In this document: positions 38,301 through 45,829 of the stretch, piece by piece
Layout of the letters: every line of letters starts with the position of its first letter
Numbering within the stretch: position 1 is the stretch's first letter
IMG/VR virus record: IMGVR_UViG_3300008954_003018
Coordinates: 1 to 64,000 of that record
DNA: 64,000 bases
Strand: one strand, 5' to 3'
DNA from: a virus
Made by a program: the position numbers and the translations under genes
Notes under the pieces: model-generated
What the model was told of the DNA's origin: nothing
The model's input: the letters and a program-made list of their open reading frames with translations, nothing else
Databases searched by the model: none

Positions 38301-38615
38301 ATTGCACAGACCGGAAAGCCAAAACACCCTATCCTATACACCCCTCAATCTGAACGTGAGTGGCGAAAGGGATATTTTGCTAACTTATTTGGCGATGATG
38401 AACCTGCCGGCTTAAGACCTCCTCGCTCTCCAGCTCTTATGGACAGGAAAACCAGAATGACGGATGAGGAAGAGGTACGCAAAGAAGATGAGTATGTATA
38501 CGAAAACAAGGCCCAGGCACTCTTTAAAAAACCCTACAATGAACTAGGCGAAGACGATAAACAAAAAGTTCGCGATGCTGTCGAGCTAGACGAACTTGAG
38601 TGGGTTAACGAATAA
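35394..38615 (+). CDS. 1073-aa virion-like protein with N-terminal metallopeptidase
   Basis: ILRSISHELIHHMQNLRGDF (HExxH at about 82-86) and MEEEAYSAG (about 119) give a zinc-peptidase pattern (HExxH...E). A second unit from about 155 (MSEDKRIPLKEWKNAELNSQ, then LMKKFGLVNEESG) includes an ExxLMKKFGL motif seen in T4-like marine phages. The rest has Pro-rich (KPVQPPPVPKPVRPPPVPV) and helical regions and a hydrophobic segment near 695 (LFATAAGTGASAEALYYW) that could cross a membrane during ejection. TAATG overlap with the next giant gene. Function inferred: internal or ejection protein. Confidence 0.75.
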   Translation: MLDIFNESEHPLEGLEELIQDLFSFSNERFGFQRPPSLFLRSDSENAKNALGRTGSYDPSKMEIMIFVDKRHPKDILRSISHELIHHMQNLRGDFEHEFDTSEGYAQNDPHLRNMEEEAYSAGNLCFRDWEDSRKQQLAESICYNNIIGGDDMSEDKRIPLKEWKNAELNSQLMKKFGLVNEESGAGAEQLYHEETTAENVSGEETLEEDEEPESTNFSTTLNERKELVVEKRAEYYRAPGENYRFDRDEANKGKGGVYSQNIAQVYDRCVAEEDQDCIDDLEMSGDIYQWADRQGRAAKKAKQYCIWGHCFPLSSKKKPKGKPKKKPKGTYQEGIASYLPVHPDKLKTLLNEGWLEDWWRSSTGQSGQSIQVGPGQKQYQKVLNQGAWVDVPKGTYELPDYVTPADVAPYMYHKGGNPAAEAAEHAKRRLNPSYGAVDFHAPLKAGPSDVEMIRRHQNPRQNMAYANQQIAKLPGGKQRMTTLTPTEEFAIDMGLSALDIYGGFGALKWARAMKAAKAAEEAARVSRIVKSGEKVAPKFGVPPELPPPRKPAELPHTVIDPDDVYYILDDADIISSTKSKPVQPPPVPKPVRPPPVPVEKAAMSLDDLPVVTAAMRGEEAAQLSKWQRIKDWTKDLPVKIKEASGKAWEATKTGARKTGEYLDPRTTKFPTTFNQLLGPGKQKFFSNRTALNLFATAAGTGASAEALYYWFGGDGPFIEHEEGKNYPSNAILQKDPKSGEVVSYYLTREQFMGEPRSFFDRTPDPTKFVKVWTTNGREANDLVEGLYAEQHRKEFFAKVGNSEASMKDYTELREKQLAGFKQLYDDGRVNKAVLDAKLRQIMAEYKLVTKTKEKSKVDWQLTTPEQKELVRTYLRSLMLEDYVREFGPGAVPGIGEIYTFTDYKGQRVKIESSEDDGDSYGIKIIGVEDPDGDGPLTKKDAEEKIKRNWVLGHIGGREDQWSQGMHFPIAQTGKPKHPILYTPQSEREWRKGYFANLFGDDEPAGLRPPRSPALMDRKTRMTDEEEVRKEDEYVYENKAQALFKKPYNELGEDDKQKVRDAVELDELEWVNE

Positions 38616-41600
38616 TGGGTGGTGCTGCAGGACACATGGCACATCCTTTTGATTTGCCCGAAGTAAATACTGGAAATGATTTAATCAATTTCTTTCAAAC
38701 AGCGGTAGATCATTTACAAACAAATGCCGGTAGTGTTAAAATTGATGGAGTTAACGTAAGCTTTAAATTAATTGACGGACCTCAAGGCAAAGAATTTGCA
38801 GTTGATCGTGGAAGTACAAAACCAATTGACATTGAAGGGATAACAATAAGCAGAGTTAACGAAAGATTTCCAGAAGGTCATGGAATGCGGCCAGCTATTA
38901 CAACTCTATTGACAATCCTCAATGAGGCTCTCCCAAATATAAAACGACAATTGCAGCAATTGGGAATGTGGTATGACCCCACGAAATTCTTAAACACAGA
39001 ATATGTCTTAGGACAAACAAACGTAACAGTATATGATAAAAACTTTTTAGCTATTCACGGCTTAAATCAGTTTTATGAGAAAACCAATCAAAGAACCGGC
39101 GTTTCTAGACCGGGAACTAAAAGACCCTTAAACAATAAAGCTCCGAGTACAGAAGTAGAATATAGCGACGATCTAATGGAGTCTTTAGTTGCAGAAATTG
39201 GTAAAGTAGCTGGTAGGTATGGATTTGAAGTTTATGGATCCGTGCCAACAGAATCCATGAAGCCTGTTAATTTTTCTAGTACCTTAAGTACCCCTTTTAC
39301 TGTTAATTATGGATATGAAGAAAATGGTGAGGTGTTCTCAGACACAAAAACCCTTCAAGAATGGTTGGCAGAGGCCAATAATCCCCGAGGGGCAACTGTC
39401 AATTTAGCCGATGGTAGAAAACAAGGGGCCATGAGCAAATTAGTCTACACAGAAATTTTAAATGGCACTTTAATAACTGAATTGTTGCAAATTGGTGAAG
39501 ATTTTTGGCAGAACATGCAGGACGGGGGAAATATAGAAGGAACGGAAGTAGAATTAGCTGTAGATGGCGCAATATTCTACCATGCAACCAGATTGTTGGG
39601 AAATGATGTTTTAGAGACACTCACAAGCCCCATGGGAGACGTTCTAAGCCACGAAGGAGTGGTTATTAGGGGGTTATCCTCTGTGCCGGTTAAAATCACC
39701 GGAGAATTCATCGTACAAGGCCTACAAACGGCCTTTAGAGAGCAGAAAGAACTTTATGAGCAGAATATACCGTTTGCAGGCGAAAAGTCCCATATAGCCT
39801 TCATTCCGGGCGGATTTAAGCCTCCGCACAAAGGGCATCTAGAAATGGTTAAATATTACTACAATAAAGTGGGCCCAAATGGGACAGTTGTTGTTTTAAT
39901 GGGCGGTGGTGGAAAACAGCCGAGAACAATCAATGGAAAACCCATAACTTTGCAAGATTCTATGAATATATGGGAAACATATTTAAGAAATGATCCTGGA
40001 ATTGATTGGCCCTCTGATAGAGTGGAGTTTCAGAGTGTTGAAGGTGTTGGTCCAATTGCGCCTATTATAGATTATATAAAAGAGAAAGCAGATCCAGAAA
40101 CTGAAGTTATTCATTTGGGCGCTGGTGCGAAAGATGCTAATAGATGGAAAATGATGCTGGATAATTCCAAAAACAACCCGAGAGGAGTTGAATTACATAT
40201 TGATCCTGCTCCAAATATGGTAGATTCAGAAGGAAATCCATTGAGCGCAACTGTTATGCGAAGATCTGTTGAAGAAAAAGATCTAGACACCTTTAAGAGA
40301 TTTATTCCCGACACCAGCCTTCATACAGCTGAAGATTTGTTTGTTATGCTGAGCGGTGCTTTATTAACAGAAGGAAAGGAGGATGACCCACTTCCTGTGG
40401 GTATTTTTCTGCGGTTAATTGAAGAAGAGGTAGATAAAGAAATATTAAATGAAAATTTATGGGACACTTTAGATAATTGGAGGCGCAGATACGGCCGTAA
40501 AATCCTTAATCCAATCGAAACAACGGCAGGAGTGTTGGGCGATCTTATCGGTAAACAAGAGGCCGGAAAAAAAGCAGAACACCTTACAGATAAATTAGCA
40601 GACACTATTACATCTCCATTTGATCCTTTAATTAATCCAGTGGTTGATTATCTATCTGGTCGGAGAGACATTGATCCGCCAAAAGGGCCGGGCGGAAGTA
40701 CACCAGTTATAGTACCTCCATATGACCCTAGGACAGAAAAAATAAATCAACTTTTAAAACAAAGAGAAGACTGGAGTAAAAAACTGCATTTAAAATATTT
40801 ACAAGACAGAGAAGAAGCTTATTATCGAAATCCGGAAAGATGGGAAGGGAAATTACCCGAAGAAGGATATTGGGGACCTCATGAGAATAGCCCGACAAGT
40901 AAAACGACTTACGATGCGTGGTTAAAATCTGGCGCGTACAGAAAACATTTTCCAAACTTAACACGAATTAGCACTGATGACCCAAGATTAAAATGGTATT
41001 GGAAAGATATGGATCCCTCCAAATTAGAACAAGTATATGGTACTCGCGATGGACGTTGGCACGACCCACTAAAAGAGTCAAACACACTTTCACCAGATAT
41101 GTTTCTAGAATTAATTGAAGAAGCTATAGCCAGCACAGATTTATTTGGTGGCAGGAAAGACGATGCCAATATGTATCCTCAATGGAATGCTCAAGCTGCT
41201 GATGATGCAATATATGATAATGACGATACAATACCGGTAACTGAAGCTAGTGGAATGGCAGCCGGTGATGTTTCTGGTGGCGGTGTAGGAAATAGGCCTC
41301 CGGGAGCTTGTGATGATGAATACTTAATTCGTGAAGAAGACAGTGAAACACCTGAAGTTAAAAAACCTGCTGAAGTTAAAAAACCTGCTGAAGTTAAAAA
41401 ACCTGCTGAAGTTAAAAAACCTGCTGAAGTGGCTAGCTGGCAGGATGACCCGAGCTATGAATCATCTCTCCCTCCTCAAAACAAGCAAGAAGAAACCCAC
41501 GAAGACAAAATAAAGGGTATGAAGTTTTATAATAACTTAAAAGACGATACATTTAAAGAGGCTTTTAACAAGGCCTATAAAACATATGGCTGGAAAGGGG

Positions 41601-42556
41601 CTTATGTCTGGAAGAAGACATATGAAAACTTCATTAAGAAGGGAGACGGTCCGGATGATGCAGCATACTTTGCCAGCGATGCAGTTACTTCTTTGAAGTG
41701 GCCCGGGAAACAAAAAATCACCAAGCAGAGGGCGCGCCCGTACCACCCGCTAGAGCCCGGCTCATACACAAAGATTTATACCGGTAAAAACCGGCCATCA
41801 GATGAAGAGATAAAAAGAGATCCAGTGAAGCCGCCGCCAAAAGGTTCACAAAAATACTCCTATACAGATCAGGGCAAACAAATAGCTAATAATGTAAGAA
41901 ACGACCTGATCAAAGCATATACACAGCCATGGTCCCCGTTTGCGCAGCAAGGAATCAGAAAACATGGAAAGAAAAAGTATTTTAACGAGATCCTTCCGAA
42001 AATTACAGAAAAACTACGTGGCATCAGCTTTAATATTGAAAAAGGTAAAAAGACCGTTAGTGATCATGCCGCGGCATATTACGCGCCCGGGACGAATAGT
42101 GTCACTCTCCCCGGACGCTTTGATGCAAGCACAGAAGAACTTGAAACACTGCTGGTACATGAAATAGGGCACTCTTTGGCGCCAGGATTTCTTACTAAAC
42201 TTGGCCTAGGTGTTATTGATCCGGGTGATAACAAGCAAGATTTATTAGCGTTGATAGACAAGGAAAAAGTGCACAAAGGGTTCAGGCCCGGGCAGAAGTC
42301 GATTATGCACCGGGTTGAGTATGGCAAAGATCCGCATGGTGCGAATCCCACGGAGATACAAACTAACTTAGCTCAATTAAAATATTACCTTATGAAAAAG
42401 GGTCACATGGGCAATGATGGGAAAGTAACCGGAAAAGTTATTGACAAAATTCGCCAAGGAAAAATAAAAGTACCCGGTAATAATTTTGTAAAGAATATAA
42501 ATTCCAAAATGGATTCGCGCGAACTAGCTCAGCGTATGAATAATATTTGGAATTAA
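38615..42556 (+). CDS. 1313-aa fusion: ligase-like + HxGH nucleotidylyltransferase + metallopeptidase
   Basis: Domain 1 (about 1-385) has nucleotidyltransferase-ligase motifs: SVKIDGVNVSF (KxDG, motif I, about 41), LNTEYVLG, HEGVVIRGL (motif IV, about 347) and VKITGEF (motif V). Domain 2 (about 390-580): GGFKPPHKGHLEM (HxGH) and SATVMRRS (ISxTxxR-like), as in NMNAT/FAD synthetase-type nucleotidylyltransferases. Tag-like helices follow (FLRLIEEEVDKEILNE near 590; MFLELIEEAIAST near 829). Then four EVKKPA repeats (about 914-937) and a C-terminal HEIGH zinc peptidase (LLVHEIGHSLAP, about 1181). An RNA/DNA or cofactor repair enzyme carried in the virion is possible; the whole-protein function is unknown. 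Confidence 0.8.
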   Translation: MGGAAGHMAHPFDLPEVNTGNDLINFFQTAVDHLQTNAGSVKIDGVNVSFKLIDGPQGKEFAVDRGSTKPIDIEGITISRVNERFPEGHGMRPAITTLLTILNEALPNIKRQLQQLGMWYDPTKFLNTEYVLGQTNVTVYDKNFLAIHGLNQFYEKTNQRTGVSRPGTKRPLNNKAPSTEVEYSDDLMESLVAEIGKVAGRYGFEVYGSVPTESMKPVNFSSTLSTPFTVNYGYEENGEVFSDTKTLQEWLAEANNPRGATVNLADGRKQGAMSKLVYTEILNGTLITELLQIGEDFWQNMQDGGNIEGTEVELAVDGAIFYHATRLLGNDVLETLTSPMGDVLSHEGVVIRGLSSVPVKITGEFIVQGLQTAFREQKELYEQNIPFAGEKSHIAFIPGGFKPPHKGHLEMVKYYYNKVGPNGTVVVLMGGGGKQPRTINGKPITLQDSMNIWETYLRNDPGIDWPSDRVEFQSVEGVGPIAPIIDYIKEKADPETEVIHLGAGAKDANRWKMMLDNSKNNPRGVELHIDPAPNMVDSEGNPLSATVMRRSVEEKDLDTFKRFIPDTSLHTAEDLFVMLSGALLTEGKEDDPLPVGIFLRLIEEEVDKEILNENLWDTLDNWRRRYGRKILNPIETTAGVLGDLIGKQEAGKKAEHLTDKLADTITSPFDPLINPVVDYLSGRRDIDPPKGPGGSTPVIVPPYDPRTEKINQLLKQREDWSKKLHLKYLQDREEAYYRNPERWEGKLPEEGYWGPHENSPTSKTTYDAWLKSGAYRKHFPNLTRISTDDPRLKWYWKDMDPSKLEQVYGTRDGRWHDPLKESNTLSPDMFLELIEEAIASTDLFGGRKDDANMYPQWNAQAADDAIYDNDDTIPVTEASGMAAGDVSGGGVGNRPPGACDDEYLIREEDSETPEVKKPAEVKKPAEVKKPAEVKKPAEVASWQDDPSYESSLPPQNKQEETHEDKIKGMKFYNNLKDDTFKEAFNKAYKTYGWKGAYVWKKTYENFIKKGDGPDDAAYFASDAVTSLKWPGKQKITKQRARPYHPLEPGSYTKIYTGKNRPSDEEIKRDPVKPPPKGSQKYSYTDQGKQIANNVRNDLIKAYTQPWSPFAQQGIRKHGKKKYFNEILPKITEKLRGISFNIEKGKKTVSDHAAAYYAPGTNSVTLPGRFDASTEELETLLVHEIGHSLAPGFLTKLGLGVIDPGDNKQDLLALIDKEKVHKGFRPGQKSIMHRVEYGKDPHGANPTEIQTNLAQLKYYLMKKGHMGNDGKVTGKVIDKIRQGKIKVPGNNFVKNINSKMDSRELAQRMNNIWN
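41354..41425 (+). repeat. four perfect 18-bp tandem repeats (EVKKPA)
   Basis: GAAGTTAAAAAACCTGCT repeated four times without a mismatch, coding for EVKKPA, and ending in a partial fifth unit GAAGTGGCT. Perfect identity suggests recent slippage expansion in the linker before the C-terminal peptidase domain. Confidence 0.9.
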
Positions 42557-42574
42557 GTTAAATGAGAAATTTAT

Positions 42575-42587
42575 ACACTATTTACTG
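42575..42587 (+). promoter_or_regulatory. ACTATTTACTG motif (putative late promoter)
   Basis: ACACTATTTACTG, 20 bases before the ATG at 42608, with GTGGAG between. Confidence 0.55.
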
Positions 42588-42607
42588 TGTAAAGTGGAGC
42601 AAAAATA

Positions 42608-43333
42608 ATGCAAACTGAAAGAGAAGATTTTATAAATGAAATTTTGGAAGAAAGGAAGCTTAGAGAGGTGGTTCGAGCCGGTATTAAAACCATACTGGAG
42701 AGGAAAAAGAAAGTCGTTGACGAGTCGATGCAGCTTAAATCAATCATACAGCATATAATTAAAGAAGCAAAAGCTAAAAACATTGCTGTACATGATTCCA
42801 CCGGGATGAATAGATTAGAAGATCTATTTAGCAACACTTCTTTTTTAGATACTCTGGAAAAAGCTTATATGTCGTTAACTTCGGCTCCAGAACAAAGAAA
42901 GTCATTTCGTGCACATCTTTTGAATGCAGTAGAGGCGTTACTGCAAACAGATGATCTAAACAGATCTGCAGATGCAGAGGAGGCTGGTAGTAGTAGCCTT
43001 ATGACTAGACCGGTGAAACCTATAGCAGAAGATATTGATGTTGATATCGATGATGACTTTAGTGATGATGTTGAAGATGTTAACAAATCTGATGAAGAAA
43101 AGGAAGAAGAAGACTTTAGTATTCCCGGGATGGATGAAACAGGCAGAAATATCGCCTTACAAGCTTTTAATGGTCTTAAAGATTTAATTAAAAACGCTCT
43201 AAAGCCAATTGTTAATTCTGAAGATAAAGAATTGTTTATGACATATTTAATTAAAAATTTAAATTTATATTTAGATACGTATGAAGAATCGATTACTGGT
43301 GACTTTAAAAATCAAGAACCAATGATGCCATAA
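42608..43333 (+). CDS. putative scaffold/core-like protein with tag-like helices
   Basis: 241 residues. The N-terminal 70 residues contain amphipathic helices (FINEILEERKLREVVRAGIK; LKSIIQHIIKEAKAK) similar to type A tags. The centre is an acidic stretch (DIDVDIDDDFSDDVEDVNKS); the C-terminal part is helical (NGLKDLIKNALKPIV). Charged, coiled-coil and acidic composition fits an assembly core or scaffold, but no homology can be claimed. Has its own late-type motif. Confidence 0.6.
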   Translation: MQTEREDFINEILEERKLREVVRAGIKTILERKKKVVDESMQLKSIIQHIIKEAKAKNIAVHDSTGMNRLEDLFSNTSFLDTLEKAYMSLTSAPEQRKSFRAHLLNAVEALLQTDDLNRSADAEEAGSSSLMTRPVKPIAEDIDVDIDDDFSDDVEDVNKSDEEKEEEDFSIPGMDETGRNIALQAFNGLKDLIKNALKPIVNSEDKELFMTYLIKNLNLYLDTYEESITGDFKNQEPMMP

Positions 43334-43387
43334 AATAAAACCAACCGTCCGACCAAGGGTATCATAAATTTTTATAAAAATTAAACT

Positions 43388-43744
43388 ATGAGCTGGAAAA
43401 AAAAGAAAAAATATGGAAAGAACGAGCACTATAGTCTTGTAAAAAAGCTGAAAGACGAAGAAAAGATTAATGAAAGCTTTGAGTTAATGCTAAATGGATT
43501 ATCACTGGAAGAAATCATTGGACTCAAGTTAGAATTAGCATCTAAATTCTTCGGAGGGAAATCTTATGGCATGCCAATATGGTACTCGATGAGAGAAATT
43601 GTACAAGATGCTGTACTAAAATATGCTCTTTCAGCTTGTCGTACCAAGAAAGAGGCTGCTAGATTGTTGGGCTTAGATCCTAATAATTTCAGAAAATTAA
43701 TAAAAAAATACGAAACTGAATCTTTTTTTGAAGAAAATACTTGA
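43388..43744 (+). CDS. Fis-type helix-turn-helix protein
   Basis: 118 residues: basic start (MSWKKKKKYGKNEHYSLVKK), then helical LSLEEIIGLKLELASKFFGG, PIWYSMREIVQDAVL and a C-terminal Fis-type HTH (CRTKKEAARLLGLDPNNFRK, about 80-99). DNA-binding regulator. Its position just before the tmRNA, whose promoter -35 overlaps its stop codon, and among late-type genes suggests a transcription factor, perhaps for late genes; this is inference. Confidence 0.75.
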   Translation: MSWKKKKKYGKNEHYSLVKKLKDEEKINESFELMLNGLSLEEIIGLKLELASKFFGGKSYGMPIWYSMREIVQDAVLKYALSACRTKKEAARLLGLDPNNFRKLIKKYETESFFEENT

Positions 43745-43775
43745 CAAAATTAATTATAATGTTTACTATTTAACG
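43741..43775 (+). promoter_or_regulatory. tmRNA promoter, sigma70-like overlapping late motif
   Basis: TTGACA 43741-43746, 17-bp spacer, TACTAT 43764-43769; the same bases read TACTATTTAACGT, close to the AACTATTTA late motif. The mature RNA 5' end is at 43783, just after the expected start. Confidence 0.6.
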
Positions 43776-43782
43776 TAATTAT

Positions 43783-44213
43783 GGGGGCGAAATGGTTTCG
43801 ACAGAGTAATGAGATTGTTTTGTGCAAGACTGTGTAAGTATCACAGTATAAATACTTAAACTTTATAAATGCCAACGACAACGTTGAATTTGAATACGCA
43901 CTAGCTGCGTAATCTGAAGTTACTAACGCTTTATTAACGAAGTTAGATCGGGAATACATACGATATCGTGTATTAGTTTTCAAGGGTTCAAATAACCTAG
44001 CTCAGCTGTGGCTTAACAAGTCTTAAAAGGTCAGAAGGGCGAAAGGGTTATATAGTTACTATATAATTTTGGTAACCAGCACCATAAGTTGGTAAAATGG
44101 ATTCCCCGATGTTTCATCGGGTGGTTGGTACTTAGGTGGTTATTGTACCTATTCTTGTGAATGACAAAATAATTAATTTATTTTGGACCCGGGTTCGACT
44201 CCCGGCGCCTCCA
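43783..44213 (+). ncRNA. ssrA: tmRNA (transfer-messenger RNA)
   Basis: One-piece tmRNA of about 431 nt. The 5' end GGGGGCGAAATGG pairs with the 3' end CGCCTCC over seven base pairs (one G-U), and the T-arm GGGTTCGACTCCC and 5' GGTTTCGACAGAG elements are present. The tag frame is GCC AAC GAC ... GCG TAA (43871-43912), encoding ANDNVEFEYALAA, with the ALAA end that ClpXP recognises. A strong hairpin CCCGATGTTTCATCGGG is inside. After the discriminator A the DNA reads CTC, so CCA must be added after transcription. It would rescue stalled ribosomes during infection. Neighbours are phage-like genes, and the gene is not interrupted. Confidence 0.93.
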
Positions 44214-44240
44214 CTCATATAGTAAGTTTACATCAGAGAT

Positions 44241-44255
44241 AACTACTTATATACA
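44241..44255 (+). promoter_or_regulatory. AACTACTTATATA motif (putative late promoter)
   Basis: AACTACTTATATACA followed by AAGGAG and the ATG at 44271; one of the clearest copies. Confidence 0.62.
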
Positions 44256-44270
44256 AGGAGAATTAAATTC

Positions 44271-45362
44271 ATGAATGAAAACGAAAATGAGAACGAAGGT
44301 GGTTGGGACTTACCAGAAGCTCCCCCAGATGATTTTGATTTTGATTTTGTAGAAGCCTATGATGATGAGCCTTCTGTAGGTGAAAAAATGCTAGCTGAAA
44401 ATACAGCACCTAGCGCAATTAATTGTGCTTTTGTTGGTATTGGCGGTGGCGGTGGTAAAATAGCCAAAGCCTTTTTGGACTTAGGTTTTAATAAGACATT
44501 CCTTGTTAACACTACTGAAAAAGATCAGCCAATTGGACTAGAACCAGAAAATTTTCTTTTATTGCCTGGTGCAGATGGTGTTGGAAAAGATGTTAAGCTT
44601 GGAAAACAAATACTGCAAGATAACAGCGCTATGGTAGAAGATGCCCTCAGAACCAGATTCGGCAAAGTAGATTGGATTTTTGTTTGTGCTGGTGCTGGTG
44701 GAGGCACTGGAAGTGCTAGTTACATTTTACACAAAGCAATGACTCGATATTTATCTTCTATAGAAGCTTCAGGAAAGGTGGTTTATATAGCTAGCAAACC
44801 AACCGCGCAAGAGTTGTTAAATCCTACAATTAAATCTAATTGCGCAATGTTCTTGAAAGATATCAGCAAGCACACTCATATTATTATTGACAATGAAAAG
44901 CAATTGCAATTGCTGAGAGGTAAGGTGGGCATGTTGAATATGTATCCAGCGGCTAATAAGAACTTTGCAAAACTATTGGCACAGGTTCTTAAACTAGCTC
45001 ATGAGCCTTCACCAATTCAAGTTTTTGATTCTAAAGATCTAGAAAGATGTTTACAAACAAACGGCCGTATACTTTTAGGAAGTACTGTTGTAAGAGATCC
45101 TTCCAAAACAGATTTAGGGGCAACTGTATTTCAGGGCTGTTTAAAATCTTCCCCGTGTCCTCCACCAGCTAGCAAATCTAAGACTGGTGCACTATTGTTG
45201 GTAACCACTCCAGAAATGGCAGATGATCCTTCTATAAGTAATCGATTAGAGGCAGCCTTTTCATATGTTGGTGGTCGTTCTGAGACATTATTTTCTGGTG
45301 TTTATGTGAGAGAAAGACTACCAGGATTAATTGCCTTAACTTTATTGGGCGGAATGAGTTAA
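44271..45362 (+). CDS. tubulin/FtsZ-like GTPase
   Basis: 363 residues. After an acidic disordered 45-residue N-terminus (MNENENENEGGWDLPEAPPD), VGIGGGGGKIAKAF (about 53-66) forms the first nucleotide loop and CAGAGGGTGSASY (about 139-151) is the tubulin/FtsZ signature GGGTGS. The rest fits a tubulin-fold GTPase domain but the typical FtsZ C-terminus is absent. Phage tubulins (PhuZ, TubZ) centre or move phage DNA; this one is not close to either by eye. A filament role in infection is likely, but unproven. Confidence 0.85.
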   Translation: MNENENENEGGWDLPEAPPDDFDFDFVEAYDDEPSVGEKMLAENTAPSAINCAFVGIGGGGGKIAKAFLDLGFNKTFLVNTTEKDQPIGLEPENFLLLPGADGVGKDVKLGKQILQDNSAMVEDALRTRFGKVDWIFVCAGAGGGTGSASYILHKAMTRYLSSIEASGKVVYIASKPTAQELLNPTIKSNCAMFLKDISKHTHIIIDNEKQLQLLRGKVGMLNMYPAANKNFAKLLAQVLKLAHEPSPIQVFDSKDLERCLQTNGRILLGSTVVRDPSKTDLGATVFQGCLKSSPCPPPASKSKTGALLLVTTPEMADDPSISNRLEAAFSYVGGRSETLFSGVYVRERLPGLIALTLLGGMS

Positions 45363-45406
45363 AAAATAGTTTAATTTCGTTTACAATATGGCTAGAGGTG
45401 GTAATA

Positions 45407-45643
45407 ATGGAAGAACAACAAACCAAAACATGGAAAACAGTTGGCACATATACTGATTATAATGATGCAGCTGTTAAGAAGAACGAGTTGTGTGAATCTT
45501 ATCAAGAGGTTAAAATAAAGCGCGGCGGAAAAGGTGGTTCTATATTTCGGGTCAAAGCCTGGAATCCCCCTCAAAAAGAAAACAAAAAGAAAGGTAAGAA
45601 AAATGTCAACAAGAAGGTTCGCAGTCGATCAGAAGGGCAATAA
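45407..45643 (+). CDS. small basic protein, unknown
   Basis: 78 residues from ATG 45407, AGGTGG upstream. Strand/helix N-terminus (TWKTVGTYTDYNDAAVKKNE) and VKIKRGGKGGSIFRVKAW, then a very basic tail (KKKGKKNVNKKVRSR). The TWKxxGxYxDY pattern looks like a short dsRBD- or SPOR-like alpha/beta unit, but this is uncertain. Overlaps the next gene. Confidence 0.6.
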   Translation: MEEQQTKTWKTVGTYTDYNDAAVKKNELCESYQEVKIKRGGKGGSIFRVKAWNPPQKENKKKGKKNVNKKVRSRSEGQ

Positions 45644-45821
45644 AGTTTATGTTGGAAGTACTGTAAGATATAAGGATGACACGCTTTTAATCGAAAATAT
45701 TCAAGATCTTTCTTGGAATAAAATTCAATATCTTACACTTTCAGACCGTAAAAATAAAAATAAAAAAATCGATTTTGTTCCCTCATCAGAAGTGACTGCC
45801 AGTTATAATTCTAGAAACTAA
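45603..45821 (+). CDS. VGD-like small protein
   Basis: 72 residues from ATG 45603: MSTRRFAVDQKGNKVYVGST with VRYKDDTLLIENI and IQYLTLSDRK. VYVGSTVRY parallels the VGDLV turn, so it may be another small barrel. The alternative ATG at 45534 lies inside the previous gene. Confidence 0.55.
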   Translation: MSTRRFAVDQKGNKVYVGSTVRYKDDTLLIENIQDLSWNKIQYLTLSDRKNKNKKIDFVPSSEVTASYNSRN

Positions 45822-45829
45822 TTAGCTTT

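Noticed and set aside
41354-41425. Regular repeat that might be a CRISPR array
   Set aside because: The units are contiguous without spacers and encode EVKKPA in frame.
43783-44213. Protein-coding frames across the tmRNA
   Set aside because: The only long frame is on the minus strand, lacks a ribosome site, and conflicts with the clear tmRNA structure.
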